A DNA stretch of 62,834 bases from Oscillospiraceae bacterium (GCA_017550285.1 JAFZPP010000044.1:1-62834); one strand, 5' to 3'. Positions 33,424 through 42,748 are shown, numbered from the stretch's first letter. Program-made: numbers and translations. The notes: generated by a model from the letters alone, not told the origin.

Positions 33424-33954
33424 TTATTTGCTGAAATAATCATGTGAAGGGTCTCCATGCAGGATCGCATCCTGAACGGATAGGACATGCATTTCGAGCC
33501 CCGCACGTTCTGCCATATGGACGGTTTGCCCCGTACCGGAGCGGATATCCGCGAGCAGTGCAATCAGACGCTGACTGTGCTGCACCATGTATGCATTGCG
33601 GTCGCGGTAGCAGCCGCGGTAATAATGCTCGCTCAGCGGAATGACACGGTCTGCTGCCTGCATCACGGCGCGGACATGAAACCGCTCTGCGCTGCTGTCC
33701 GGCTGGAGCCGGTCGGCATAGGGGAGTACGCAGATCAGCCGGACCGCCGGATACTGCCTGCGGAAATGCAGGATCATATCCGCTGCCCAGAGATCGACGC
33801 CGCGCGCCATACCCGTATAAAAGGTATCGGCACCCTCCTCCATGGCGGATTCAATCTCGCGGAAGAGCAGGCTTTGCAGCATGCGAAGCGGTGCACCGGT
33901 CGGGAGCTTTTCGGGCCGGTGACCGGAAATACAGACCGCAAATCCGCGCTGCAT
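33424..33954 (-). CDS. SLOG-family (YpsA/DUF1273-like) protein
   Basis: 176 residues of Rossmann-like fold: AVCISGHRPEKLPTG at the start, ADTFYTGMARGVDLWAADMIL and CVLPYADR, as in DUF1273/YpsA proteins that bind nucleotide-derived ligands. ATG 33954 overlaps the preceding stop as TGATG, so translation is coupled to the kinase-like gene; an earlier in-frame start would lie deep inside that gene. Function is unknown beyond a likely ligand-binding role; relatives affect cell division in Bacillus. Confidence 0.8.
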   Translation of the reverse strand: MQRGFAVCISGHRPEKLPTGAPLRMLQSLLFREIESAMEEGADTFYTGMARGVDLWAADMILHFRRQYPAVRLICVLPYADRLQPDSSAERFHVRAVMQAADRVIPLSEHYYRGCYRDRNAYMVQHSQRLIALLADIRSGTGQTVHMAERAGLEMHVLSVQDAILHGDPSHDYFSK

Positions 33955-34889
33955 CAGCTTGTGAAAACGGAACCGCCGATGAATTCTCTGACAAGCGACT
34001 GCTCCGGAATCCATGCGGGATCCATAGGCTGCATCGCCTCCATGAAGCGCAGCAGCATCGGAATGCCGCTGTCCCTGTCGGCAGTCTCTGCCAGTGTGCG
34101 GACGGTTTCGAGCAGAATCGGCTTGTAGACCGAAAGCTCATAGCCCATGAAGGTATCCAGCTCATAATCCGCCAGATGCTTATAGGGCATGATGTAGAGA
34201 TTTTCGCCTCTGGAAATGCTCGTCAGCATTTCGCTGGATTCCGCCGGTGCTCTGCCTCTGGTGCGGTGGTCGCGGATGAGGCGGCGTGCAAAGCGGATGA
34301 GCGAGGGGTGCAGACGCTCATGTTCCATCGTGATGCGTGTGCGGACGCTGAGATAGATGCGGTTGGCGATTGCGTGCGAATCGCCGGTGACATCCGGATT
34401 CAGCGCGTGGATGCCCTCCATAATAATCAGCTCATTGGACTTGCGCTGCAAAATCCTGCCGGATTTCCGCTGCTTCTGCGCGGCAAAATCAAAGACCGGC
34501 AGCTCAACTGCCTCGCCGCGTGCGAGCTGTTCCAGCTGCGTATTGAGCAGATCGGTATCGAGACGCAGCGGCGATTCATAATCCGGTCTGCCGAACTGAT
34601 CGACAATATCGGCATTGCGTGTGCCGTCTGCGTAGTAATTGTCCATGGAAAGGGTATGTGCCTCAAAGCCTGCGGCATCGAGAATCTGTTCCAGGCGGCA
34701 GGCTGTCGTGGTCTTGCCGGAGCCGGAGGGACCGGAGATCAGTGTGATCGGGCGCTCCTTGGCGTGGCGGCAGATATCGTCCGCGAGATCACGGAGCTGC
34801 TTGTCATATGCAGCTTCGGCATCAATCACGAAGGATTCCGGTTCATCATGCGCCATGCGGTTGATGTCTGCAATCGAAATTTCATTCAT
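33954..34889 (-). CDS. Uridine kinase-like P-loop protein
   Basis: 311 residues. The P-loop ISGPSGSGKTTTACRLEQ is near 55-72, then LSMDNYYADGTRN near 92 and NELIIMEGIHALNP near 160, the pattern of uridine/phosphoribulokinase enzymes. An N-terminal extension of about 45 residues and a C-terminal helical part make it longer than Udk (about 210). It is placed between DnaI/DnaC and the SLOG gene. It may phosphorylate a nucleoside or another small hydroxylated substrate; assignment as Udk itself is uncertain. Confidence 0.8.
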   Translation of the reverse strand: MNEISIADINRMAHDEPESFVIDAEAAYDKQLRDLADDICRHAKERPITLISGPSGSGKTTTACRLEQILDAAGFEAHTLSMDNYYADGTRNADIVDQFGRPDYESPLRLDTDLLNTQLEQLARGEAVELPVFDFAAQKQRKSGRILQRKSNELIIMEGIHALNPDVTGDSHAIANRIYLSVRTRITMEHERLHPSLIRFARRLIRDHRTRGRAPAESSEMLTSISRGENLYIMPYKHLADYELDTFMGYELSVYKPILLETVRTLAETADRDSGIPMLLRFMEAMQPMDPAWIPEQSLVREFIGGSVFTS

Positions 34890-34907
34890 GCGGCAGTCTC
34901 CTTTTCA

Positions 34908-35879
34908 TTATCCGGTCTCAGCTTTTCTGTGCACGCGGATATCCTTGCCGTAAAAAGGCAGAATCCGCGAGGACGACAGCAGGCGTGAGAGAATACGGTC
35001 GCCGTAGCGATCCTTGACCTCCTGATGCGTCAGATTGGTATTGATAATCATCGGCTTGCGCGCATTGATGCGGCTGTTGATGATCGTATAAAGCATGGAA
35101 CGGGAAAATGCAGTATCGAATTCGGTTCCGAAATCATCCAGAATCAGCAGATCGCATTCGAGCAGGGCGGGCAGGGAATCGCTGCTTTCCTTTGTTCTGC
35201 GGAACTGCTCCTGATCGAGCGTATGCATCAGGTTGATCGCGGAATCGTAGATGACGTTATATCCTTTTTTGAGCACCTCGTTTGCAATCGCAAGCGAAAG
35301 ATGTGTCTTGCCGAGCCCCGTTCCGCCGCAGAGATACAGATTGTCTGCGGTTTCCGCCGAAAAGGCTGCGGCATATTGCTGACATGCGGCAAAATTCTGC
35401 TGCATGGTATAATACTGGTCTGTCGGAAGGTCAGCATAGTAGGAAAGGGAAAAATCCGAGAACCGCGACAGCGAAAGCTGTGAGCGCGCATTGAGCGCCT
35501 CTGTTCCGACTCTGCCGATCTCCTGCTTCAGACACTGACAGGGCTTTCCGCCGACAAATCCGGTATCGTCACAGAGGGAGCAGCTGTAATGCAGATCGAG
35601 ATAATCCTCCGGATAGCCGTGCGCGGTCAGGAGCTGCCGGAGCATGGCGTCTGCTTCCTTGCAGTGCCGCTCGATTGCAGCGAGGCGCGCCTGATTATCC
35701 GGCCTGCCGAGTGCGTGCGTGATATCCAGGCAGGCGGTGCGGAGCTGACGGTCCAGCTCGGCGGTTTCCGGAATTTCGCGCTGAATCTGTACGATTCGGA
35801 GCTCCTGCGTCCGTTCTGCATTGCGGCGGCGCGCCTGAATCTGTCCGATTGCCTCTGTGTAGATTTCCTCCTGCGTCAT
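34908..35879 (-). CDS. DnaI/DnaC-type helicase loader ATPase
   Basis: 323 residues. The N-terminal helical part carries CSLCDDTGFVGGKPCQCL (four Cys, zinc binding, near 100-117). The AAA+ core has Walker A CGGTGLGKTHLS near 183, Walker B LLILDDFGTEFD near 245 and a sensor region NLTHQEVKDRYGDRILSRL. It would load the replicative helicase or act at restart. It follows DnaD by 18 bases, a pairing (DnaD-DnaI) common in Firmicutes. Confidence 0.88.
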   Translation of the reverse strand: MTQEEIYTEAIGQIQARRRNAERTQELRIVQIQREIPETAELDRQLRTACLDITHALGRPDNQARLAAIERHCKEADAMLRQLLTAHGYPEDYLDLHYSCSLCDDTGFVGGKPCQCLKQEIGRVGTEALNARSQLSLSRFSDFSLSYYADLPTDQYYTMQQNFAACQQYAAAFSAETADNLYLCGGTGLGKTHLSLAIANEVLKKGYNVIYDSAINLMHTLDQEQFRRTKESSDSLPALLECDLLILDDFGTEFDTAFSRSMLYTIINSRINARKPMIINTNLTHQEVKDRYGDRILSRLLSSSRILPFYGKDIRVHRKAETG

Positions 35880-35897
35880 TCCGTTTCACCTCCTGCA

Positions 35898-36926
35898 TTA
35901 TAACCTATAGGGGTTCATGATCTTTTCGACATCGCTCATATCAATCGAAGAATTGGTGCTGCCCTCCGGCGGCTTTTTAGTGCTGCTGCGCTTCTGCTGA
36001 CGGGCAGCGTAATAGGCGTCATCCTGCTTCTGCGCATCGGCGACGGTACGGATGCCGTCCTGTGCCCAGTGTTCCAGAATGCCGTTCATATAATTGAAAT
36101 TCAGCTTATCATCCTTCTGATTGCGCGTTTTTTCATAGGCAATCTGAATCATCTCCGTTGACCAGCCCTGCTGCTGCCAGCGGTCGATGAATTCCTGCTG
36201 CAATCTGGTCGGCTGCCGCTTCATCTCAAACATCCGCATCAGCTTCGCGGTGAAGCTGCGCGCTTCGGTTCTGCGGCGGATATCCTCCTCAACCAGTGCA
36301 TGTGTCATGACGCCGCGCTCCTGCCATTCGATTGCGATTTTCTCCATGTAGCGCACATGAAAACAGTCATTCTGAACGCAGTATGCAGCGAGCATCAGAA
36401 TCAGATCAGGCTCCAGTCCGAGATATTCGTGCATCCAGATCATGCTCTTCTGCTCGGTATTGTTCAGCATTCTGCCCGCAAGCGGCTCCACGCTCCGGAA
36501 CATCTCCGCGATTGCCTGATTCTTTTCAATCCGCGCGGCGATCTCAGAGGGCAGCAGCGAAAACTGGCTGCTGCTGCTTTGCAGCTTCGCGGTCGGCTCT
36601 GCCGACAGCTCCGGTACAGTGACCGTAACCGGCGGGGCAGGGGCGGCAGGCTGAACCTGCGGCGCAGCGGTCTGCAATCTGACCGCGGGCTGCTCCTGTG
36701 TATCCGAGAGTACGTTTGCATCCTGCCAGAAGGCAATCGCATCCTCGACGGACGCAGGCATGACCTTGCAGTTCTGTGCGACGGTCTCCGCAGTGAGCGG
36801 TTCGTCTGCGTGACAGAGCAGATAGAGCAGGATTTTCAGCTGATCATGGCTTGCGAGCTTGAGCAGATTGTCTGCGACCGTTACCGGAACGGCAAAGGTA
36901 TGTCCCTGTTTCAGATAGATTTCCAT
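35898..36926 (-). CDS. DnaD-domain replication protein
   Basis: 342 residues. An N-terminal winged-helix-like part (HDQLKILLYLLCHADEPLTAETVAQ) is followed by a Pro/Ala/Val linker (about 95-135) and a C-terminal DnaD/DnaB2 domain with YLGLEPDLILMLAAYCVQN and a second repeat containing WSTEMIQIAYEKTRNQKDDKLNFNYMNGILEHW. It takes part in helicase loading with the next gene. ATG 36926 follows GGAGG by 7 bases; an in-frame start 51 bases earlier lies within the promoter. Confidence 0.85.
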   Translation of the reverse strand: MEIYLKQGHTFAVPVTVADNLLKLASHDQLKILLYLLCHADEPLTAETVAQNCKVMPASVEDAIAFWQDANVLSDTQEQPAVRLQTAAPQVQPAAPAPPVTVTVPELSAEPTAKLQSSSSQFSLLPSEIAARIEKNQAIAEMFRSVEPLAGRMLNNTEQKSMIWMHEYLGLEPDLILMLAAYCVQNDCFHVRYMEKIAIEWQERGVMTHALVEEDIRRRTEARSFTAKLMRMFEMKRQPTRLQQEFIDRWQQQGWSTEMIQIAYEKTRNQKDDKLNFNYMNGILEHWAQDGIRTVADAQKQDDAYYAARQQKRSSTKKPPEGSTNSSIDMSDVEKIMNPYRL

Positions 36927-36965
36927 ACATTCGCCTCCCGTATCCGGACATAGTGATACTCTTAT

Positions 36966-36994
36966 AGTATAACACAAAACGCAGAAATTGTAAA
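36966..36994 (-). promoter_or_regulatory. Promoter of the DnaD-DnaI operon
   Basis: On the minus strand TTTACA (36989-36994) and TATACT (36966-36971) are 17 bases apart, 40 bases before ATG 36926. Confidence 0.75.
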
Positions 36995-37107
36995 GTGCGG
37001 GAATTCTGAAATTTTCCTGAAGCCGCTGCTGGATTTTGTGTACAGCGTTCAGACATGCTGATTTGCACGGGATACAGACAACATCATATGAATCTGATAA
37101 AAAATCA

Positions 37108-37136
37108 TTGACAACTGCATAAAAAACTGATAAAAT
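37108..37136 (+). promoter_or_regulatory. Promoter of the M6-type protease gene
   Basis: TTGACA (37108-37113), 17 bases, TAAAAT (37131-37136), 30 bases before ATG 37167. Confidence 0.75.
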
Positions 37137-37166
37137 ACAATCAGAGGGCAGAAGGGGGGATTTTTC

Positions 37167-38750
37167 ATGCCGAAACAGAAAACGATTTTCAAAAGGGTCA
37201 CGGCTGCGCTGACAGCAGCCTTTGCGGCAGGTTCACTCGCAGTTTCCGCATATGCCGCGACAGAGCAGCGCCTTGTCGGATACATGGGCGATCTGAACGG
37301 CGATATGTTCGTCAGCGACATAGATATTCAGATTCTGACCGAGCATCTCCTGACAAACGGCGGGATCACCGATCCGGAGGCCGCGTTCCGTGCCGATCTC
37401 AACAAGGATCAGTGTCTCGATGTCCGCGATCTGACACTGCTGCGGCGTGTGGTGCTCGGCGGCAAGGGTCCGGATGAGATTTACGAGGAGGTCGAGGTAC
37501 CCGATCCGGAGCCGGAGCTGATCGCACCGCCGGTGAAGAGCGTCAGACCGACACTGCCTTCGGTCGGCGATACGAATATTCTGATGTTTGTCATTGATTT
37601 TCCCGACTGCGTCCGCTCCGATCACTATACCGCAGAGGAGATCACGGAGCGCACCTTCGGTCCGGAGGACAAGAACAGCAAAGCCTATCCCATGGAGAGC
37701 ATATCTGCGTTTTATAACCGCGCCTCCTACGGCAGACTGCAAATGCACGGCGATGTCTTTCTCTATAATGCGCAGGGCAGCATCAATAATTACATCAATC
37801 CGAAGGGCGATACCGCAAGCTATGTCGGTACCGATAAGCTGCTCGATGAGGTCATGGCTGCCTTTGATGCGCAGGTCGATTTCACAAAGTACGATACCGA
37901 CAAAAACGGCACGATTGATACGATTCTGCTGGCTTTGCCGGGCTCAGCCGGTTCGGAATACTGGTGGCCCTGCTCCGGCGGATATTACGGCAAGCAGAGC
38001 TTTGACGGCGTCCGCGGCGGCAATCTCTGCTACGGCGGCTGGGACCTCAGCGACCGCGCCGGCTTCAACGGCACATGGACACATGAGCTCGGGCATGCAA
38101 TGGGTCTGCCGGATTATTACCGCTACGAAAACTTTGATAATACGGCAGAGGATGACTACGGCAGAGGATTGAGCGGCGACGCAGGCTGGCTGACTATGGA
38201 CGATGCGCTCGGCGATATGAGCTGCTTTGACAAGCTGATGTACGGCTGGTATACCGATGCGGAGGTGCAGATTTATTCCGGCGGCACGCAGACCTATACC
38301 CTGCAATCCTCGCAGTATGCGCCGAACTGTGTGCTGATTCCGCGGAAGGAGCTGAACGGTTTTCACAGCGAATATTTCATGATCGAATCCGTCACGCCCG
38401 ATGAGAATAACTATATGGGCTTTTCCTACCGGCAGTCATTCCAGATGTTCCGAAAGGGCGGCGTCCGCATCCTGCACTGCAATGCGGAGATCGCAAACGG
38501 CTGGTGGGGACCGGAATTCAAGTGGAACAATTACGGCAAGAATTATGACACTTCCAATCTGACCCGCCGTGTGCTGCGGCTGGTCAATAACTTCGGCGGA
38601 TTTTTCCGCGAGGGCAGTCTGATTGACAGCAGCGTCAAGGGCTTTGCGTGGTATGATGCGCTCGGCTTTGAGACGGTTGATCCGGGCTTTACGGTCAAGG
38701 TTGACAGCCTTCAGGACGGCACCGCCGTTGTGACGGTTTCACCGAAATAA
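37167..38750 (+). CDS. Secreted M6-type metalloprotease with N-terminal dockerin-like module
   Basis: 527 residues. A signal peptide (cleavage near AYAA, residue 31) is followed directly by two calcium-loop repeats (GDLNGDMFVSDIDIQILTEHLL and ADLNKDQCLDVRDLTLLRRVVL, about 41-98), i.e. a dockerin-like module at the N-terminus. An acidic Pro linker follows. The protease domain resembles M6/immune-inhibitor-A peptidases, with HExxH in WTHELGHAMGLPDYY near 305, a second zinc-ligand region downstream (DDYGRGLSGDAGWLTMDD) and SISAFYNRASYGRL upstream. It probably degrades protein in or around the cellulosome. Single-gene unit with promoter and terminator. Confidence 0.85.
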   Translation: MPKQKTIFKRVTAALTAAFAAGSLAVSAYAATEQRLVGYMGDLNGDMFVSDIDIQILTEHLLTNGGITDPEAAFRADLNKDQCLDVRDLTLLRRVVLGGKGPDEIYEEVEVPDPEPELIAPPVKSVRPTLPSVGDTNILMFVIDFPDCVRSDHYTAEEITERTFGPEDKNSKAYPMESISAFYNRASYGRLQMHGDVFLYNAQGSINNYINPKGDTASYVGTDKLLDEVMAAFDAQVDFTKYDTDKNGTIDTILLALPGSAGSEYWWPCSGGYYGKQSFDGVRGGNLCYGGWDLSDRAGFNGTWTHELGHAMGLPDYYRYENFDNTAEDDYGRGLSGDAGWLTMDDALGDMSCFDKLMYGWYTDAEVQIYSGGTQTYTLQSSQYAPNCVLIPRKELNGFHSEYFMIESVTPDENNYMGFSYRQSFQMFRKGGVRILHCNAEIANGWWGPEFKWNNYGKNYDTSNLTRRVLRLVNNFGGFFREGSLIDSSVKGFAWYDALGFETVDPGFTVKVDSLQDGTAVVTVSPK

Positions 38751-38769
38751 TTGCATATCGGCAGCAGAA

Positions 38770-38804
38770 AGCCGCGGGATCACGAGGATCCCGCGGCTGC
38801 TTTT
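38770..38804. terminator. Terminator between the protease and the large membrane protein
   Basis: AGCCGCGGGATC (38770-38781) pairs with 38787-38798, then GCTTTTTT on the plus strand. The same stem sequence recurs at 57345-57374. Confidence 0.88.
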
Positions 38805-38815
38805 TTAAGCGGTTG

Positions 38816-41800
38816 TTACCATGTCCACTCTTCCCAGAGCTTTCCGGCTTTGGATTTAAGCGATTCACCGCGCTGCTTGAGCATTTCGTTCGAGCCTGCC
38901 ACCACAATCAGCACCAGTCCGGCGAGCAGCAGATAAACCCACCACTGTTTGCCGTCGGTCAGCTTCATATGCATATACATAGCGGTCAGAACCAGCGAGA
39001 TGCCGCCCAGCAGGAACCATTTTTTCTGCCGGATATAGAACGATGCGATGAAGAGCAGCATTGCCGTAATCAGCAGCGTCAGCAGATCGGAGCCCGCTTC
39101 GGTTGCCATTGCGGTGATCATAAGCCGCAGCATCGTATAGATACCGACACCGAAGAGGAAGTTTCCGCCTGTCTGTTCGCCGTAAAGCTGACGCAGCACG
39201 ATACCGAAGAGAATCAGCGGCAGGATATGCAGCTTGCCCTCGAACCATGTATCCGAGACATCGACAAGCGGCTGCATCCAGAGCGCGATCACACCGAAGC
39301 CGGCGGCAGCCGTCATCAGCATGCGGCGGCGGTTTGCATCCTTCTCAAAGAGCAGGAAGTGCAGCAGATAGCCTGCAATCAGAACCGGTACAAAGAAATA
39401 CATCCATTCGCGCTGTTCACGGGTATAGCTTGTGAGCAGTGTGCCGAGGTTTGCGGCAGTCAGCAGCCAGATCGGCATGACGCCGCCGAGACCTGTCAGC
39501 ACCCATGCGCGCCGCTGCATCCGCGGTTCCTCATCCGCTTCGCGTGAGACGATGCCGAGATAGGGGAACAGCACCGTCATAATCACAAAGACGAACAGCA
39601 GCAGAATGACGGTTCCGGTACTGACCTTTGTGGTGTGCGTGCGCAGTGCGTCAACGGTAAAGATAAAGGAGAGTGCGCACACGGACGGCAGAATGATCTG
39701 CCGTTTTTTCGTTGTGAACCATGCGAGAATGCACAGCCCGAGGACATAGACAAAATAGAAGGGTTCCCAGTTTTTGCCCTGCATGAAAACCAGACCGCCG
39801 GAGAGAATCAGCGCTGCGGCAGGTGCAGCAGCCTGCATCACGGCAGGGATGTCAGCGCCGCCGACAAAGAACAGCATTCTGCGCGAAATGACAATCGCCA
39901 GAACGGAAAACAGCAGAATCCATACCGATGCAATCAGCAGGACATTGTAGTTCATTTCGTCCTCATAGACTCTGTGCCAGATCAGGCATGCCGTCGTTTC
40001 GAGCAGCATGAGCAGTGCGGTGCTGAACGATGCAATCGACAGCGAACGGAATCCGCGGTTTGCGAACAGGAGCCAGAGTCCGGCTGCGCCTGCCGTTCCG
40101 AGAAGCTGGAGCGGGAGATTCTGCGCATCCGGATGCGCGATCTCGATGCAGAATGCAACGACAATCGGCGGCACTGCGGTCAGACCGAAGAGCAGCTTCC
40201 GGACGCCGTGGAACCGGCGCGGTGTTGTGAAATAGGCTGCGGCGCCGAGCAGATAGGAGAGAATGCTCCAGCAGACCGGCAGCAGGATATCCGGTGTTTT
40301 TCTGAGCAGACCGTCGCCGGATGCGACCGCCGTTACTGCCAGCAGCAGCGGCGACAGTACGGCGAATGCATACTGCTGCGGCTTGCGCGTGTCATGTGCG
40401 AAGGCGAGGAACCAGTACAGTACGACAAATCCGAGCAGGAGCATCAGTCCGCCCCACTGGTACGGCAGATGCTTGAGCAGCGGCTGTTCCGCAATCAGCG
40501 AGATCAGCGGGAAGACCGGCGAGACTGTCAGCAGCAGGTCCGAGAATCCGGTACGGTGCTTTTTTGTCAGGACGAGCGCGATAAATCCGGGCAGGAAGCA
40601 GAGTGCGGAGATCAGCTGTCCGAAGCATCCGACATCGCCTGTACGCGCTGCAAATTCACCTGCTGCGGCATCCGCGGCGATCATGCAGAGCATCCAGACC
40701 TGTGCGCCGATCAGTGCATGCAGCGCAATATGCGACTGCTTGCGCATACCGATTACCCAGACGGCGAGCAGCACTGCGCCTGCGGCGAACATCGCCGCCG
40801 CGACCGTCAGCGGATTGTATGTCAGATGCATGAGCTGAACCGGAATCGAAAGCGCCGTCAGAACGCCGGCACCGATCCGGAAGCCTTTGCGCGTTTCATC
40901 CGGCAGGCTGTTTGTCAGCAGCAGAATCAGCCAGATCAGCGCGGAGACCATCAGCATCAGAGCGAGATAAGCAGCGCTGTAATGCTCCGTGTATCCTTCA
41001 TATTCAGCGCGGAATACGGTATTGTAAAGCGGATACAGCAGCGCCGTGAATGCAGGAACGGCAAGCAGCGATGCCGGAATGACCGTATATGCCTTCAGTC
41101 GCTCCGTCAGGATCGGCGAGAAGAATGCAAACGCTGCCAGCAGCGCCGGAATCCAGTAACACCAGCATTCTGTATGATTTTTATTCATCAGCTCGCCGCA
41201 TGCACCCAGCGTGGCAGCAAATGTGACGACCGAGGAAAGTGCAGTAATGATAATTGCAAACGGCTCCAGTACACTGCCGATCGGCTGCGGAATCCGCGGC
41301 GCGAGCAGTCTCGTGCCGAATGCGAACAGCAGTGCATATGCCGTCACTGCGATTAGGAACGGTGCGAGGTCCGTATCGCGGTGGATTGTCACGGCTTCGG
41401 CTATGCAGATATAGGTGATCGTCAGACCGCTGAGGAATGCGGTACCCCAGCCCTTCATGCGGTAGAATAATACCGCAAGCAGCGAAATCACTGTAAATGA
41501 ACCGAAGGCAAGTGCGATCAGCCACGGGTTTCCGGCGCCGGAGAGCCCTTCGCCGAGCAGATTCAGATAGCCTGCCGCCCAGACGGAGATCGGCAGGAAT
41601 GCGGCGCCGAGCGTGAAGAATGCCATGCTGGTACGTTCGAGCCTGAAGGTACGCTTTGCGAGCGCGGATGTGCCGAAGAACAGGACGCTGCCTGCGGCGA
41701 GGGTTGCGAGTCTGCCGACGTCGGAGAGCTTATCCCATGTCGTGCGGCCGAAGATCAGTCCGGCGACGATCACGAGCAGGACGCCGACCGAAAGCATCAG

Positions 41801-42385
41801 CGTGATTGCGGAGATATGCTTCGGAATCGCTGCGGCAGGCTGTGCGACAGGCTGCGGCGGCGTATTCTGCGGCGGAACCGGTGCTGCCGTTTCTGCGGCA
41901 GGGGATTGTTCTGTTTCGGGTGCTGTGTCTGCAACGGACGGTTCCGGCACAGACGCGGCTGCCGGCGGCGCGAAGACCTCACCGTACAGTTCCGTTTCGG
42001 CTGCCGCAGTATCCGAAACAACGATGTCGCCGATCTGTGCAGATGCGGCGGCGGTTGTACCGCTGAGCTCTGCCTCTGCGATTTCCGCGGCACGCGCTGC
42101 GGCGGCTGTCAGCGAATCAGCCGTATTTGAAGGCTGTATGACTGACGGTTCAGACGGCAGTGCGGGCGGCAGCGGCTGTGCAGCCTGCTGCGGAATCTGC
42201 GGGGCTTTCTTTGGCGGCAGCTTGATGCCTGCCTGCTGCAATTCCTCCGGGAGGATTCTTTGCTGATCAAGCAGTTGCTGCAAAAATCCCTTCTGCCTTT
42301 TTGACTTTGCGTCTGAACGCATCCATAGGAGCAGCAGCGGGATCGGAGATATCAGCCAGATAATACATATGACAACGAATTCCAT
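38816..42385 (-). CDS. Very large polytopic membrane protein, unknown function
   Basis: 1189 residues. One N-terminal TM helix (3-21), a cytoplasmic or extracytoplasmic segment of about 170 residues rich in Ala, Pro, Ser and Glu (low complexity), then roughly 30 hydrophobic helices to the C-terminus, some with charged loops. The multi-TM part recalls DUF2157/DUF2339-like proteins of Gram-positive bacteria, but I cannot assign a function. GGGAGG lies before ATG 42385. It is alone between two convergent and divergent units, with its own promoter. Confidence 0.8.
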   Translation of the reverse strand: MEFVVICIIWLISPIPLLLLWMRSDAKSKRQKGFLQQLLDQQRILPEELQQAGIKLPPKKAPQIPQQAAQPLPPALPSEPSVIQPSNTADSLTAAAARAAEIAEAELSGTTAAASAQIGDIVVSDTAAAETELYGEVFAPPAAASVPEPSVADTAPETEQSPAAETAAPVPPQNTPPQPVAQPAAAIPKHISAITLMLSVGVLLVIVAGLIFGRTTWDKLSDVGRLATLAAGSVLFFGTSALAKRTFRLERTSMAFFTLGAAFLPISVWAAGYLNLLGEGLSGAGNPWLIALAFGSFTVISLLAVLFYRMKGWGTAFLSGLTITYICIAEAVTIHRDTDLAPFLIAVTAYALLFAFGTRLLAPRIPQPIGSVLEPFAIIITALSSVVTFAATLGACGELMNKNHTECWCYWIPALLAAFAFFSPILTERLKAYTVIPASLLAVPAFTALLYPLYNTVFRAEYEGYTEHYSAAYLALMLMVSALIWLILLLTNSLPDETRKGFRIGAGVLTALSIPVQLMHLTYNPLTVAAAMFAAGAVLLAVWVIGMRKQSHIALHALIGAQVWMLCMIAADAAAGEFAARTGDVGCFGQLISALCFLPGFIALVLTKKHRTGFSDLLLTVSPVFPLISLIAEQPLLKHLPYQWGGLMLLLGFVVLYWFLAFAHDTRKPQQYAFAVLSPLLLAVTAVASGDGLLRKTPDILLPVCWSILSYLLGAAAYFTTPRRFHGVRKLLFGLTAVPPIVVAFCIEIAHPDAQNLPLQLLGTAGAAGLWLLFANRGFRSLSIASFSTALLMLLETTACLIWHRVYEDEMNYNVLLIASVWILLFSVLAIVISRRMLFFVGGADIPAVMQAAAPAAALILSGGLVFMQGKNWEPFYFVYVLGLCILAWFTTKKRQIILPSVCALSFIFTVDALRTHTTKVSTGTVILLLFVFVIMTVLFPYLGIVSREADEEPRMQRRAWVLTGLGGVMPIWLLTAANLGTLLTSYTREQREWMYFFVPVLIAGYLLHFLLFEKDANRRRMLMTAAAGFGVIALWMQPLVDVSDTWFEGKLHILPLILFGIVLRQLYGEQTGGNFLFGVGIYTMLRLMITAMATEAGSDLLTLLITAMLLFIASFYIRQKKWFLLGGISLVLTAMYMHMKLTDGKQWWVYLLLAGLVLIVVAGSNEMLKQRGESLKSKAGKLWEEWTW

Positions 42386-42441
42386 GTTTTTGCACCTCCC
42401 GAAACAGTGATATACATTAGATCATTTGCATTTATGTGGTA

Positions 42442-42470
42442 ATTATAGCACATTATTATGCAAAAAGCAA
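42442..42470 (-). promoter_or_regulatory. Promoter of the large membrane protein gene
   Basis: On the minus strand TTGCTT (42465-42470) and TATAAT (42442-42447) with extended TGTGC are 17 bases apart. Confidence 0.75.
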
Positions 42471-42550
42471 GCGCTGTCTGTCATTCCGGACGTGACATTT
42501 GTCACAGAATCCGTGATTGCATACACTGCATCTGCACGGAGATTCTGTGC

Positions 42551-42556
42551 TATAAT
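42551..42556 (+). promoter_or_regulatory. Extended -10 promoter of a small membrane peptide gene
   Basis: TGTGCTATAAT with TATAAT at 42551-42556, about 30 bases before ATG 42586. There is no good -35 at the right distance. Confidence 0.55.
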
Positions 42557-42585
42557 AGGGACAATATTCAAACCGGAAAGGATTT

Positions 42586-42712
42586 GATGAACATGCTTCT
42601 GAAACTGCTCGGCATCCTGCTGACCGTACTGCCGTTTCTGCTGCCGCTGCTGACAGCGCTGTTCCTCTTCTTTCGCAGAAACCGGCTGCACGAATCCCCG
42701 AAAAAACCGTAA
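42586..42712 (+). CDS. 41-residue single-pass membrane peptide
   Basis: The frame from ATG 42586 has AAAGGA 5 bases upstream and encodes a peptide whose residues 3-28 are almost entirely Leu, Val, Ile, Phe and Pro, followed by a basic tail (RRNRLHESPKKP). It is preceded by an extended -10 and followed at once by a hairpin terminator, so it looks like a real small gene rather than chance. Role unknown; size and shape allow a regulatory membrane peptide or a type I toxin-like peptide, neither shown. Confidence 0.55.
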
Positions 42713-42718
42713 ACAAAA

Positions 42719-42748
42719 CAAGACCCTCGCCGCAAAGCGAGGGTCTTG
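42719..42748. terminator. Terminator shared by the small peptide and the VWA operon
   Basis: A perfect 12-bp stem CAAGACCCTCGC (42719-42730) with 42737-42748; on the minus strand it is followed by TTTTGTTT, 11 bases after the VWA gene stop. Confidence 0.85.

Noticed and set aside
39635-41356. A 573-codon open frame on the plus strand opposite the giant membrane protein
   Set aside because: Its composition (Arg, Gln, Cys, Asp rich) is what the complement of hydrophobic codons gives. It has no ribosome site or domain, and the minus-strand gene has a promoter, ribosome site and membrane pattern.
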